NCBI RefSeq assembly: GCF_000092245.1 | Contig: NC_014166.1 | Location: 310,001 to 374,000, forward strand | Source of the DNA: Arcobacter nitrofigilis DSM 7299 | GTDB lineage: Bacteria > Campylobacterota > Campylobacteria > Campylobacterales > Arcobacteraceae | Direction of reading: 5' to 3' | Length of the DNA stretch: 64,000 nucleotides | Shown here: positions 19,206 through 28,600 of the stretch, piece after piece | How the letters are laid out: each line of letters opens with the position of its first letter | Numbering within the stretch: the first letter of the stretch is position 1 | The notes under the pieces: generated by a model | Told to the model about the DNA's origin: nothing | The model's database searches: none | The model's input: the letters and a program-made list of their open reading frames with translations, nothing else | Program-made: the position numbers and the translations under genes

Positions 19206-20032
19206 TATTTGCCCTTTTTCTCTAATATTTTATCACAATATGAAGTATCACTACAATAGTAGTTTACTTTTCCCTCTTTATCATAAACTTGGTCTAAAAA
19301 TACCCCACTGTTTCCGCATCTTTTACAATGCTTATCTTCAAAAGTTTCCACTTTGAACTCTCTATCTTCAAATTTTAAAGGTTTTACATCACTATATGGA
19401 GGAATAGCATATATTTTTTTCTCTCGTCCTGCTCCAAAAAGTTGTAGGGCTTTTGAGTTGCCTAATTTTGTTGTGTCATATTTTGGAATTGGACTTGGAT
19501 CCATAGCATATCTATTTTCGACGATTACTGGGTATCTATTTGAAATACGACTATCCCCAAAAAGTGAAGTATCTTCATATAAAAGTACCCATAGTTTTGA
19601 GTAATCAGCATTTGCATGCATTACTCTTGCTTTATAAGTATCAGGTTCAACGGTCTCTAAAATATCAGGCATAGGCACTTGAAACACTAATATTTGACCT
19701 TCACTTAAAGGCTCTTCTGGAATTCTATGTCTTGTTTGAATTAAACTAGCTTTTAAAGTATCTGTTGTGGTTTTATTTTGTGTAACAGAAGTTACAAAGT
19801 TCCTAATATTTACAGCATTTACACTTCCATCACAACCTTGGTCGATGACTTTTAAAGTATCATCTTCTTTTATAAGTGATAAAGTAAGTTGAATACCACC
19901 TGTTCCCCATCCTCTTGCTATTGGCATCTCTCTACTTGCAAAAGATACAATATATCCAGGAATGGCTACTGCTTTTAAAGTTGCACGTCTAATCTCTTTT
20001 TTTGCATCTTCATCTAAAAAGGCATATCTCAT
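19205..20032 (-). CDS. phnJ: C-P lyase catalytic subunit PhnJ (alpha-D-ribose 1-methylphosphonate 5-phosphate C-P-lyase)
   Basis: A 275-residue radical-SAM-type C-P lyase. The iron-sulfur ligands are present with the family spacing: Cys236, Cys239, Cys260 and Cys266 in CKRC and later CSDTSYC. Gly26 in VAIPGY corresponds to the glycyl-radical residue, and MDPSPIPKYD and LQLFGAGREKKIYA are hallmark strands. The enzyme cleaves the C-P bond to release an alkane and cyclic ribose phosphate. It overlaps phnI by four bases. Confidence 0.97.
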   Translation of the reverse strand: MRYAFLDEDAKKEIRRATLKAVAIPGYIVSFASREMPIARGWGTGGIQLTLSLIKEDDTLKVIDQGCDGSVNAVNIRNFVTSVTQNKTTTDTLKASLIQTRHRIPEEPLSEGQILVFQVPMPDILETVEPDTYKARVMHANADYSKLWVLLYEDTSLFGDSRISNRYPVIVENRYAMDPSPIPKYDTTKLGNSKALQLFGAGREKKIYAIPPYSDVKPLKFEDREFKVETFEDKHCKRCGNSGVFLDQVYDKEGKVNYYCSDTSYCDKILEKKGK

Positions 20033-21078
20033 TTTTTATCCTTTGCAAAATCAGAAGCATTTGAAAATACTTGTAAGTCTGATTGAAATGTAACATAATG
20101 TGGTAGTTTGAAGTGATTTGTAAATCCCATAGAATCAACTCCATCTATATGATGAATCATCATCTCTATATCACTTGCAAACTCTTTTTCTCCAACACTA
20201 AATTTAGCACTATATAAAGTCAAATCTAAAATACTCATACTGATTGCTTTTGTTTCATTGAAGCCAAAACAAAAACCAAAACCAGTGGTGAGTTTCACTT
20301 CACCATTTTCTTGTTTTTCAAAAGTTCCAGCACTTTCACAAGCAGTTACATCAAGTGTGGCTACCTTTACCTCTTTTTTTGTAAAAGGGTGGATAAACTT
20401 AACAGTACTAGTACCTGTTCTAATATCTCCAATAGTTGGATGAACATCCCCATAACCTCGAATAGAAGTATAAGCAAAGCCTAACATTGAGCCACCTTCT
20501 CCTCTGCTCATTGTTTGCATAACTGCACTTCTAGGATATGGAGGTTCTGGAAATACCCTTGTAATATCAGATATCTCATTATCAGCTTTTAGCTTTTTTA
20601 CTAAATTTTTTGCTCTTAGAGGTTCTAGGGCACTTTTGATGATGTTATCTTCTTCATTAAAATGTTCCCATTTTTTACTTTGGTGAATATTATTTAAAAT
20701 TAGTTTTACTTCATAATCATTTGAAGCTCCTAAAATCTGTCCACCTTGTATATCTTTAAATGCAGATGAGATTCTTCTTTGAATATGCATCTCATTTGTA
20801 TCAATAGTTTTTGCTATTCCTATTCTTTGGCAAGAACTTCTATGGGCTCTTAAAAAGAATGCAGCATTTAATAAATCACCAGCACTTTTTTTGATAGCAA
20901 TTGAAGCTAACTTTTTACTATAAAGTGAGCCTTCACTCATAACCTTGTCAACTGCAAATCTAAGTCCTGTAGTTACATCTTCTGTTTTTATTTTATTTGA
21001 ACTTTGTAGAGTCTCTTCATAAAAATTTAAAGAGTTCTCAATAGCTTCTTCTCCGCCTTTTATAGCAACATAACCCAT
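20029..21078 (-). CDS. phnI: C-P lyase core complex subunit PhnI
   Basis: A 349-residue PhnI. It begins MGYVAIKGGEEAIENS, the conserved PhnI N-terminus, and contains the paired motifs RVFPEPPYPRSA and MSRGEGGSMLGFAYTS. With PhnG, PhnH and PhnL it is needed to couple the phosphonate to the ribose of ATP by displacing adenine, and PhnI alone has nucleosidase activity in E. coli. The start overlaps the phnH stop by one base. Confidence 0.96.
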   Translation of the reverse strand: MGYVAIKGGEEAIENSLNFYEETLQSSNKIKTEDVTTGLRFAVDKVMSEGSLYSKKLASIAIKKSAGDLLNAAFFLRAHRSSCQRIGIAKTIDTNEMHIQRRISSAFKDIQGGQILGASNDYEVKLILNNIHQSKKWEHFNEEDNIIKSALEPLRAKNLVKKLKADNEISDITRVFPEPPYPRSAVMQTMSRGEGGSMLGFAYTSIRGYGDVHPTIGDIRTGTSTVKFIHPFTKKEVKVATLDVTACESAGTFEKQENGEVKLTTGFGFCFGFNETKAISMSILDLTLYSAKFSVGEKEFASDIEMMIHHIDGVDSMGFTNHFKLPHYVTFQSDLQVFSNASDFAKDKK

Positions 21079-21614
21079 TATGCTATCTCCAATTTTGTTG
21101 TTCTACACAAAGATTTTATTTGTCCATTATTTTTATTTAAAAAGATGATTTCATTTCCTAAAGGATAAAAGATATTATTATTATTGAACTCTTCAATAAA
21201 TCCTTTGTTTACAGGATAAGTTTCATCTTTTTGCTTGTCTATTCCAGGACCTTTTAAAGTAATAGTTTCACCATTAAAAGAGTCGCAAAGACAAATAATA
21301 GTGCATGAGTAATCAGGATTTAAAAAAGTTCCTTTTTTCACTAACAATAAAGCATCATCTAAATTATCACAAAAAAGGTAATCTGTATTTTCTATAGTGT
21401 CCACTTTTGAATTTGTAATTGCATCAATTACTGAAAAATCCTCTTTTGTATTATTTAAATATGATACTTCTGAATATAAAAGTACACTAGCAACTGCTAG
21501 GGTATATGAATCAAAAAGTTTATTTACAGTTTTAATAGTTCCTGGCATCGATAAAGTATCTAATAAATATCTAAAATTTTCTCTATTATTTTTTTCAATA
21601 TCTGTTGTATTCAT
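21078..21614 (-). CDS. phnH: C-P lyase core complex subunit PhnH
   Basis: A 178-residue protein. The N-terminus FRYLLDTLSMPGTI matches the PhnH motif around the conserved Met-Pro-Gly, and the C-terminal half includes a LKGPGID segment also typical of the family. It forms part of the PhnGHIJ core. The sequence is lower in conservation than PhnI or PhnJ, so the call also rests on its invariable place between phnG and phnI. It starts three bases after the phnG stop. Confidence 0.92.
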   Translation of the reverse strand: MNTTDIEKNNRENFRYLLDTLSMPGTIKTVNKLFDSYTLAVASVLLYSEVSYLNNTKEDFSVIDAITNSKVDTIENTDYLFCDNLDDALLLVKKGTFLNPDYSCTIICLCDSFNGETITLKGPGIDKQKDETYPVNKGFIEEFNNNNIFYPLGNEIIFLNKNNGQIKSLCRTTKLEIA

Positions 21615-21617
21615 TTT

Positions 21618-22043
21618 TTATCCTTCCATCAAATCAAAGCTAACTCTTGTAGAGTTGACTTTTTTATTTAGTATATTTTTTTTCTCTTGTATTTGTTTCT
21701 TTGTTTTTTTACAAAGTTTTATGATGTCATCTTTGAACTCTTTATTTTCAAATACGGCATCTAAAGTAGCTATATAAAGTGATAACTGATCATTTTCATC
21801 TTGAACCATAGACCAACCTTTATTTTTATTTACTTCTACAATTGTACTTGTAACTAGTACTTCTCCTGCATAAAATTCTCCACCACTAATTGGGTCTTTT
21901 ACTGGCACAAGTAGAGTTTGACTTGAGGGATTGCTTAAGATTGTAACACCAAATTCATTATCAATTTTTTTATATAATTTTTCTAGTTTTTCTAGTTGCG
22001 CTTCTTGTAAAATATAATTTAAATCTTCTCTTTGTATTTCCAT
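21618..22043 (-). CDS. phnG: C-P lyase core complex subunit PhnG
   Basis: About 141 residues. I place the start at the ATG at 22043 (MEIQREDLNYILQEA), which aligns with the normal PhnG N-terminus and has AAAGG upstream; a GTG at 22073 would add ten residues and overlap phnE. The motif GGEFYAGEVLVTS corresponds to the family's FFAGDATLTRA region. PhnG is the small helical subunit of the core complex, and a PhnG-PhnI pair sits at its centre. Confidence 0.92.
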   Translation of the reverse strand: MEIQREDLNYILQEAQLEKLEKLYKKIDNEFGVTILSNPSSQTLLVPVKDPISGGEFYAGEVLVTSTIVEVNKNKGWSMVQDENDQLSLYIATLDAVFENKEFKDDIIKLCKKTKKQIQEKKNILNKKVNSTRVSFDLMEG

Positions 22044-22044
22044 T

Positions 22045-22902
22045 TTAAATAAACCTTTTTCTAATAACTGCACTTAATTTATCAAGTAACCAAACAGTGA
22101 TAATAATAAAAATCAGAATAGTACAAACACTTCCATTTTCAAAACTTCTTAATTTATCAAATAAGTAATACCCAATACCACCAGCTCCAACAAATCCTAA
22201 AATTGAAGCACTTCTAACATCACTTTCAAATCTATATAAAACCATAGAGACAAAATGTGGCATAGTTTGAGGTACCACAGCATATGCTAAAATCTTTACA
22301 AAACCTGCACCACTACTAGCTAAGGCTTCCACTGGACCTGGATCAATTGCTTCATTTCCTTCACTTAATAACTTACTTAATACTCCAGCTGTATGAATTC
22401 CCAAGGCTAAAATACCTGCCATTGGTCCAAGACCCACAGCACTTACAAAGATTAAAGCCCAGACAAGTTCATTTACCGAACGGCAAACATTTGCGATAAA
22501 AGTTCCAAAAGCATAAAGAGCTTTTCTGATAATTTCATGATAAATTTTTTTCCCAGGTACAAGTATTTGTAAAATATTTCTAGAAGTAATATATGATAAA
22601 GGAATGGCTACTATTACTGATAAAACTAAAGCAATAATTGCCATTTGTACGGTTTCTAGCATTGCCCAAAAATATGTTAATAAATCACTTTTATAAGTAG
22701 TTGGAGGGAAATATGAACTTCCCTCAATATCAGGATTTCCTTGGATATAAGACATCATGTCTCCCCATCCATCAAATAGTCCTTTAAAACTCATCTCTGT
22801 ATCTATCCAACTTTGAACAACAATAAATATAAATACAAATAATAAAACCATATTAAATAGTTTAAAAGGGTTAGATTCTTTTTTTAATCTGTCAACTGAC
22901 AT
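22045..22902 (-). CDS. phnE: Phosphonate ABC transporter permease PhnE
   Basis: About 285 residues in six membrane segments with the BPD_transp_1 fold. The coupling loop ALASSGAGFVKILAYAVVPQ is clear, as is NVCRSVNELVWALIFVSAVG, characteristic of PhnE. I choose the ATG at 22902 because TCCTT on the plus strand (AAGGA in the transcript) lies six bases upstream; starts further upstream are less supported. A hairpin separates it from phnD. Confidence 0.94.
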   Translation of the reverse strand: MSVDRLKKESNPFKLFNMVLLFVFIFIVVQSWIDTEMSFKGLFDGWGDMMSYIQGNPDIEGSSYFPPTTYKSDLLTYFWAMLETVQMAIIALVLSVIVAIPLSYITSRNILQILVPGKKIYHEIIRKALYAFGTFIANVCRSVNELVWALIFVSAVGLGPMAGILALGIHTAGVLSKLLSEGNEAIDPGPVEALASSGAGFVKILAYAVVPQTMPHFVSMVLYRFESDVRSASILGFVGAGGIGYYLFDKLRSFENGSVCTILIFIIITVWLLDKLSAVIRKRFI

Positions 22903-22971
22903 ATTCATTCCTTGTGTAATTAAGTTTAAAAAAGGCAACAAAAGTTATTGTCTTTTTTAAATTTAGGGTTA

Positions 22972-23000
22972 AATAATTAGCTGAAAATCAGCTAATTATT
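22972..23000 (-). terminator. Hairpin between phnD and phnE
   Basis: A 13-base-pair perfect inverted repeat (AATAATTAGCTGA and its complement) with an AAA loop as read on the plus strand, 11 bases beyond the phnD stop. No good U-run follows it in the transcript direction, so it is more likely a 3'-end stabiliser or weak attenuator that favours phnD message than a full stop. Confidence 0.6.
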
Positions 23001-23010
23001 GGTTTTTTGA

Positions 23011-23880
23011 TTATTTTTTTAAAGATTTTTTTAATTCGATTAAGTCTCTTACTGAATCATATTGGCTATCATCAGTTGCTGCATAACCTTTAAGTTTTAA
23101 TTTCTTAAGACCTTCAACATCATTGTATGAAATGAAAGCACCTTTAATTGCCATTTTTAAAGACTCAGGTAAATCAGATCTTACAGCCATAGGAGCACCT
23201 GGGATTAATGAAGATTCCCAAATAACATTGAAGTCGTCTCTTTTCCAGTTTCTTCCTACGCCTCTATTAAAATCAAGATTATTAGTAGATGCTGCATCAA
23301 CTTTTCCAGCTTTTACAGATAAAATAGAAGCCTCATGACCACCTGAATATAATACTTTAGAGAAGTATTTTTGAGGATTGATTCCTTTTTTTGAAAACAT
23401 AACAGAAGGAACTAAAGTACCGCTTGTTGAGTTAGTATCTGTAAATGCCCAAGTTTTACCTTTGATATCTTCTAAAGTTTTAAGTCCACTACCTTTTTTA
23501 GTTATAATCATTCCATAATAACCTGGTAATCCACTCTCAGCATCAACATCAATTACTATTGCTTCAGCTTTTGCTCTTTTGTGAGCTTCAACATATGATT
23601 TTGGTCCAAAGTATGCAAGTTGTACATGGTTGTGTTGCATTGCAGTAATTACACCAGCATAGTCACCAGCTGTTTGTAAATTTACTTTTATTCCTAGTTT
23701 TGATTCAAGATATTTAGTTAAACCACCAAATGTATCTTTCATAGAAGTAGCACCTGCAACTGGAATAACTCCAAAGTTAATCTCTTTTGGCCAATTTTGT
23801 GGGTTTGCACTCAAAGTTGAGGCACTTAATGTTAATGCTAATGTAGCAAGTCCAAGTTTTTTTAAGAAATCTCTTCTCAT
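23011..23880 (-). CDS. phnD: Phosphonate ABC transporter substrate-binding protein PhnD, Tat-type signal
   Basis: About 289 residues, placed from the ATG at 23880, which has AAAGGT eight bases upstream; an upstream ATG would add MKYKRYKT. The mature part begins WPKEINFGVIPV and contains GLTKYLESKLGIKV and FTDTNSTSGTLVPS, as in PhnD. The leader starts MRRDFLKKLG, a twin-arginine consensus (RRxFLK) followed by a moderately hydrophobic stretch to LSA, suggesting export in folded form. Both flanks carry hairpins, consistent with its separate, higher expression. Confidence 0.94.
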   Translation of the reverse strand: MRRDFLKKLGLATLALTLSASTLSANPQNWPKEINFGVIPVAGATSMKDTFGGLTKYLESKLGIKVNLQTAGDYAGVITAMQHNHVQLAYFGPKSYVEAHKRAKAEAIVIDVDAESGLPGYYGMIITKKGSGLKTLEDIKGKTWAFTDTNSTSGTLVPSVMFSKKGINPQKYFSKVLYSGGHEASILSVKAGKVDAASTNNLDFNRGVGRNWKRDDFNVIWESSLIPGAPMAVRSDLPESLKMAIKGAFISYNDVEGLKKLKLKGYAATDDSQYDSVRDLIELKKSLKK

Positions 23881-23911
23881 AGTTTTATACCTTTTATATT
23901 TCAAATTAGGT

Positions 23912-23966
23912 ACACTACAACGTCTATTTTGCAGTGTAATTGTTGTTCAATTATTTTTCAATAATT
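23912..23966 (-). other. Two small stem-loops in the phnD leader
   Basis: ACACTACAA at 23912-23920 pairs with TTGCAGTGT at 23929-23937 (nine base pairs with one wobble), and AATTATT at 23949-23955 pairs with AATAATT at 23960-23966 with a four-base loop. Both would form in the RNA between phnC and phnD. No protein is encoded here. The function is unknown. Confidence 0.5.
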
Positions 23967-23987
23967 CACCAAGATAGTATTAGAAAA

Positions 23988-24033
23988 CTAGCTCTTGCTT
24001 CATGATTCGCCAAAATTTTCAAGTAAGAGCTAG
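23988..24033 (-). terminator. Hairpin between phnC and phnD
   Basis: CTAGCTCTTGCTT (23988-24000) pairs with AAGTAAGAGCTAG (24021-24033), 12 of 13 positions, directly downstream of phnC. In the transcript it is followed by TTTTCT. It is a plausible attenuator that separates phnFC from phnD and later genes. Confidence 0.6.
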
Positions 24034-24042
24034 GTAAAAAAT

Positions 24043-24801
24043 TTAATCAGTAGAATCCATATCTTCTGATTCTCCTTTATAAATCTTTTCAATAATCTTT
24101 TCATTTAATTGAGATGGTTTACCATCAAATACCACTTCACCACCATTTATACCAAGAATTCTTGTGCAATATTTTTCTGCAACATCCAAGTGATGTAAGT
24201 TTGCGATGATAGTTACTTTTAGTTCTTTGTTTATTTTTTCTAAGATTTCCATAACTTTTTTTGCACTTTTTTGGTCAAGGGCAGAAATAGGTTCATCAGC
24301 TAGAATTATTTTAGGTTCACTAGCTAGTGCTCTTGCAATGGCAACCCTTTGCCGCTGACCTCCACTTAGTTCATCACATCTTTTTGAAGAGTGTTTTTGT
24401 ATATCAACTATTTCTAGAAGTTTTTGTACTTTTTTTAACTCTTTTTCTTTATAATATTTTATTACAGCTCGTGCCATTGGGATATCTTTTAACATACCAC
24501 TTACTATATTATCAAGAACACTTAACCTATCAACTAAGTTATAGCCTTGAAATATGATTCCTATTTGTTCTCTTAAGTTTACTAAATCTTTTTTCTTTAT
24601 ATTTTCCATATTATGATTCAACACTTCAAAGTGACCATTAAATACTTTAATCCCACCAACAATTGACATTAGTAGAGTGGATTTTCCTGCACCACTTGGT
24701 CCTATGATTCCTATGAATTCACCTTTTTCAATTTTTAGATTCAATTTATCTAATATCTTTTCTTTTTTATAACCTAAGGTTAGGTTTTTCATTTTTATCA
24801 T
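24043..24801 (-). CDS. phnC: Phosphonate ABC transporter ATP-binding protein PhnC
   Basis: A 252-residue import ATPase. Walker A is GPSGAGKST, the Q-loop segment is GIIFQGYNLVDRLSVLDNI (the NLV-R-S-VL-N pattern is typical of PhnC), the signature is [15 protein letters not shown], and Walker B is IILADEPISALD followed by NLHHLDVA. It energises PhnE with PhnD as receptor. Its ATG overlaps the phnF stop by four bases. Confidence 0.95.
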   Translation of the reverse strand: MIKMKNLTLGYKKEKILDKLNLKIEKGEFIGIIGPSGAGKSTLLMSIVGGIKVFNGHFEVLNHNMENIKKKDLVNLREQIGIIFQGYNLVDRLSVLDNIVSGMLKDIPMARAVIKYYKEKELKKVQKLLEIVDIQKHSSKRCDELSGGQRQRVAIARALASEPKIILADEPISALDQKSAKKVMEILEKINKELKVTIIANLHHLDVAEKYCTRILGINGGEVVFDGKPSQLNEKIIEKIYKGESEDMDSTD

Positions 24802-25520
24802 GCTATGTTTTCCTTATAATCAACTATTATTTTTGCCATATCACTTCTAAAATAAGAGTAACAATAATCTATTGTTTTATTTGAGTTTTTATCTATTGTT
24901 TTTGTAGAGATTTTAATAATGGGTAAATCATTTTGTATATTGAAAATCTGTTTTGATATATAATTAGTTGAGGTAATATCAATCTCTGATTTATCTCTTT
25001 TAGGCTTGAGATTATAAATATCTTTATAAATTTTTGAAATTGAAGTTGCAGTGGGAAGAATTTTTTCTATACCACTTAGGAGTGATTTATTCATATAATA
25101 TTCTGCATATAAAAAAGGTGTATCATCGACAAATCTCATATTTTTCATATAAACAATATCTTCTGCTTCTCTTATGTCTAGTATTTTTGAAATTTCTTCA
25201 TCTGCTTTAATAATTTTCATCTCTAAGAGTTTAATTGAGGGAGTTTTTTTTAGTTTTAATATTTCATTTGTAAAGGTTGTATGAGAGGAGATTGTATAAA
25301 TTATCTTTTTTGGATTTACAAAGTTTCCACTACCTCTTTTTGAGTATAAGTAACCTTCATTTTTTAGTTTATTTATACCTTGTCTTACTGTTAATCTAGA
25401 TAAGGAAAATTTTTCACAAAGAGTATTCTCAGAAGGTATTTTATCATGGTCATTTAGTTTTGTATTTATTAATTTAAAAATATAGTTGTAAACTAATTCA
25501 TAATCAAAAGTTTTCTTCAT
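24798..25520 (-). CDS. phnF: GntR/HutC-family regulator of phosphonate genes, PhnF-like
   Basis: A 240-residue regulator. The N-terminal GntR winged helix (about 5-70) has IPSENTLCEKFSLSRLTVRQGINKLKNEGYLY, and residues about 85-235 form a UTRA effector domain as in HutC/PhnF. It is the first gene of the phosphonate cluster and translationally coupled to phnC. A 26-bp palindrome 67 bases upstream, with a GTATATAC core of the HutC type, is the likely autoregulatory operator. The name PhnF rests on context. Confidence 0.88.
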   Translation of the reverse strand: MKKTFDYELVYNYIFKLINTKLNDHDKIPSENTLCEKFSLSRLTVRQGINKLKNEGYLYSKRGSGNFVNPKKIIYTISSHTTFTNEILKLKKTPSIKLLEMKIIKADEEISKILDIREAEDIVYMKNMRFVDDTPFLYAEYYMNKSLLSGIEKILPTATSISKIYKDIYNLKPKRDKSEIDITSTNYISKQIFNIQNDLPIIKISTKTIDKNSNKTIDYCYSYFRSDMAKIIVDYKENIA

Positions 25521-25586
25521 CCATATTTCCTTTATTAATGTACATTTTTTATAATGAAAGTATAGGTCTGAATAGTTACAAAGTAA

Positions 25587-25612
25587 TTACAACTTGTATA
25601 TACAAGTTGTAA
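25587..25612. promoter_or_regulatory. 26-bp perfect palindrome, probable PhnF operator
   Basis: TTACAACTTGTAT at 25587-25599 is followed directly by its exact reverse complement to 25612. The centre GTATATAC matches the core of GntR/HutC operators. It sits between the divergent phnF and hybrid-kinase genes, 67 bases from phnF and 50 bases from the kinase ATG, so it could affect both promoters. Confidence 0.78.
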
Positions 25613-25661
25613 AGCTTAAACTGGAGGTTTAAATTATAAAAAATTTAGGTAATATTAAGTT

Positions 25662-28600
25662 ATGAAAAAAATATCATATAAATCAAAAGAGATAATTTTT
25701 ATCTTTTTAATATTTTCTTTTATACTTATTTTTGTAAATATTATTGTGGAAAAATTCTTTTTTGTAGATAATATACAAAAAATAGCAATGGAGACTGCAT
25801 TAGGTAAAGCAAGAGAAAGAGAACACACTTTAAATGAATTTTTAAATGAATCAAAACATTTAATAAAATTTCTTAGAAGAATTAAAGCCTTTAATAATTA
25901 TTTGGAAAATGAAAATTCAAAAAGTGAAGTAGAAGAGATATTTTTGACTTATATTCAAAGCCATAAAAGATTTATGCAAGTGCGATATATCGATAAAAAT
26001 GGTTTAGAAAAGATTAGGGTACAAAGAGATAATGAAAATGGTGTTTCTTATAAAGTATCAAATGATAAACTTCAAAATAAAGCTAATAGAGATTATTTTA
26101 TTATTTCAAAAACAAAACCTTTGGAGAAGGTCTGGTTTTCAAAGATAGATTTAAATATAGAAAATAATAGTGTTGAAAAACCATTTAATCCCACACTAAG
26201 AGTAGTTTTACCTATAAAATATAAAAATAAATTTGATGGGATTCTAATCATAAACTATTTTTTAAAAGAATTTTTGAATGATTTTGTACATACTTCATTA
26301 TATGATATGACTATTATTGATGATAAAGGATTTCCTTTATTGCATCATAAAAAAGATAAAAGCTGGAGTTTTTATACTTCTGAAAAATATAATATTTCCC
26401 AAGAGTATCCAAAAGATTATAAAAAAATTTTAAGCAGTGAAAGTTTAGTAAGTAATACTTATGTCTCAAAAAGAATAAACACAGCTATCTCTGACAATCT
26501 AATTTTAATATTAAAATTAAAAGAAAAATATATAGAAGAACAAAGGGAAAATTTAGCTTTTAAATATGCCATTATAGCTACAGTTATACCTCTTTTTATA
26601 TTTACTTTAACTCTGTTTTTAATTAAATTATTTGGTGATAGATTATTTAATACAAAAAAATTATCCCAGCTTAATGATAATTTACAATTAATATCTAAAA
26701 TAGCAAAAGTCGGTTTATGGGAAGTTGATTGGAAAACAAGGAGTATTAACTTTAGTGATGAACTTTATGATATCTTTGAAATTGAAGATAAAAATAGTGT
26801 TATTACAATGGAAAAACTTTTTACATATTTTCCTAAAAATTTAAAAAATGAATATGAACAAGAAATCCAATCTTCTATAGATGAAAAAAGAGAATATTTT
26901 ATTACCCAAGCAATTATTACTGAAAAGGGTAATATAAAATATCTTCAAAGAAGAGGAAAACACTATTTTGATGATAATGGAATACTTATCAAATCTGTTG
27001 GAACTAGCTATGATATCACAGAACAATATTTATCTGAAAAAAAATATAAAGATTTGTTAGATTACGCATCAGATGCGATTCATATTTTAGATAAAGAGGG
27101 AAATCTTATAGAATTTAGTCAATCCTTTGCCCAATCACTTGGATATACAAATGAAGAGATGTGGGAATTAAATATTGTAGATTGGGATATCTTTATTTTA
27201 GAAGTAGAGGTAAAAAATAGAATAAAAGAGCTAATAGATTTTCCAAGTTCTTTTGAAGCAAAGCATAAAAGAAAAGATGGCTCGATTATTGATGTTCAAA
27301 TCAATGCAAAAGGAATAGAAATAAATGGAGAAGAATACCTTTATGCTTCCCAAAGAGATATAACAAAACAAAAAAAATTAGAAAAAGAGATTCTTAGTGA
27401 GAAAGATTTTATTTCCACTATTATAGATAATGCAAATGCAATTATTGCAGTAATTGATAGTATGGGAAGAATGATTAAAATAAATAAATATGCCCAAGAT
27501 TTTGTAGGATATGCAGAAGAAGAAATAGCTAGCGAGCCATACTTTTGGTCAAGATTCCTACCAAAAGATAAGAAACAAAAAGTTTTAGAAATAGTAAAAA
27601 AAGCAAATAAAGGTGAGATAGTAAAAAACTTTAAAAATAGTTGGATTTCTAAAGATGGCGAAGAAAAAGTATTTGAATGGTCAAATATGCTTGTTCAAAA
27701 AGATGATGGAAGCATGAATTATATTGCTACTATAGGAATAGATGTCACAGAAAATCATGAATTATTAGAAGAATTAAAAGGTGCTAAAAAAAATGCAGAA
27801 AAAGCAAATGTAGTAAAATCTGAATTTTTGGCAAATATGTCCCATGAAATAAGAACTCCTATAAGTGGAGTAACTGGGCTTATATCTCTTATATTAGATA
27901 TGCCATTAGAACCACTACAAAGAGACTATTTAAACAAAGCGAAAAAATCTTCAAATGCCTTGTTAAGTATTATTAATGATATTTTAGATTATTCAAAAAT
28001 TGAAGCTGGAAAACTAGATATTATTGAGCAAGATTTTAGTTTAGAAGAAATTTTTAAAAATATCTCTAATCTTTTTGGATATGAAACATATAAAAAACAA
28101 TTGGAATTTACTTTTGTATTAGATGGAAATATCCCTTCATTGATAATTGGGGATTCCCTTCGATTAACACAAATACTAAATAATCTTGTGGGAAATGCTA
28201 TAAAGTTCACTGAAAATGGATATGTAGCATTAAAAAGTGAAATAAAAGAGATAAATGAAGATGTGGTAGTTTTAAGATTTTGTATTGAAGATACAGGTAT
28301 TGGAATAAGTAAAGAAGGTCAAAAAAAGCTTTTTAATACTTTCGAACAACTTGATACTTCAAATAAAAGAAAATATAGTGGTTCAGGATTGGGACTTTCT
28401 ATTACTAAACAATTAATTGAACTTATGCATGGAAAAATTTGGCTTGAAAGTGAAGAAGGGAAAGGTAGTAAGTTCTATTTTGAGATAAAATTTAAATACA
28501 TAAAGAAGTTTTATAAAAAGAAGAAAAACAAAACTATCAATAATGATAAATTTTTAATTATTGATGATAATAAAATAGAAAGTGAGTATATAAAGAATAT

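Noticed and set aside
13626-25520. C-P lyase cluster as a recently transferred island
   Set aside because: Base composition and codon use look like the rest of the window by eye, and no flanking mobile genes or direct repeats were seen; transfer remains possible but unsupported.
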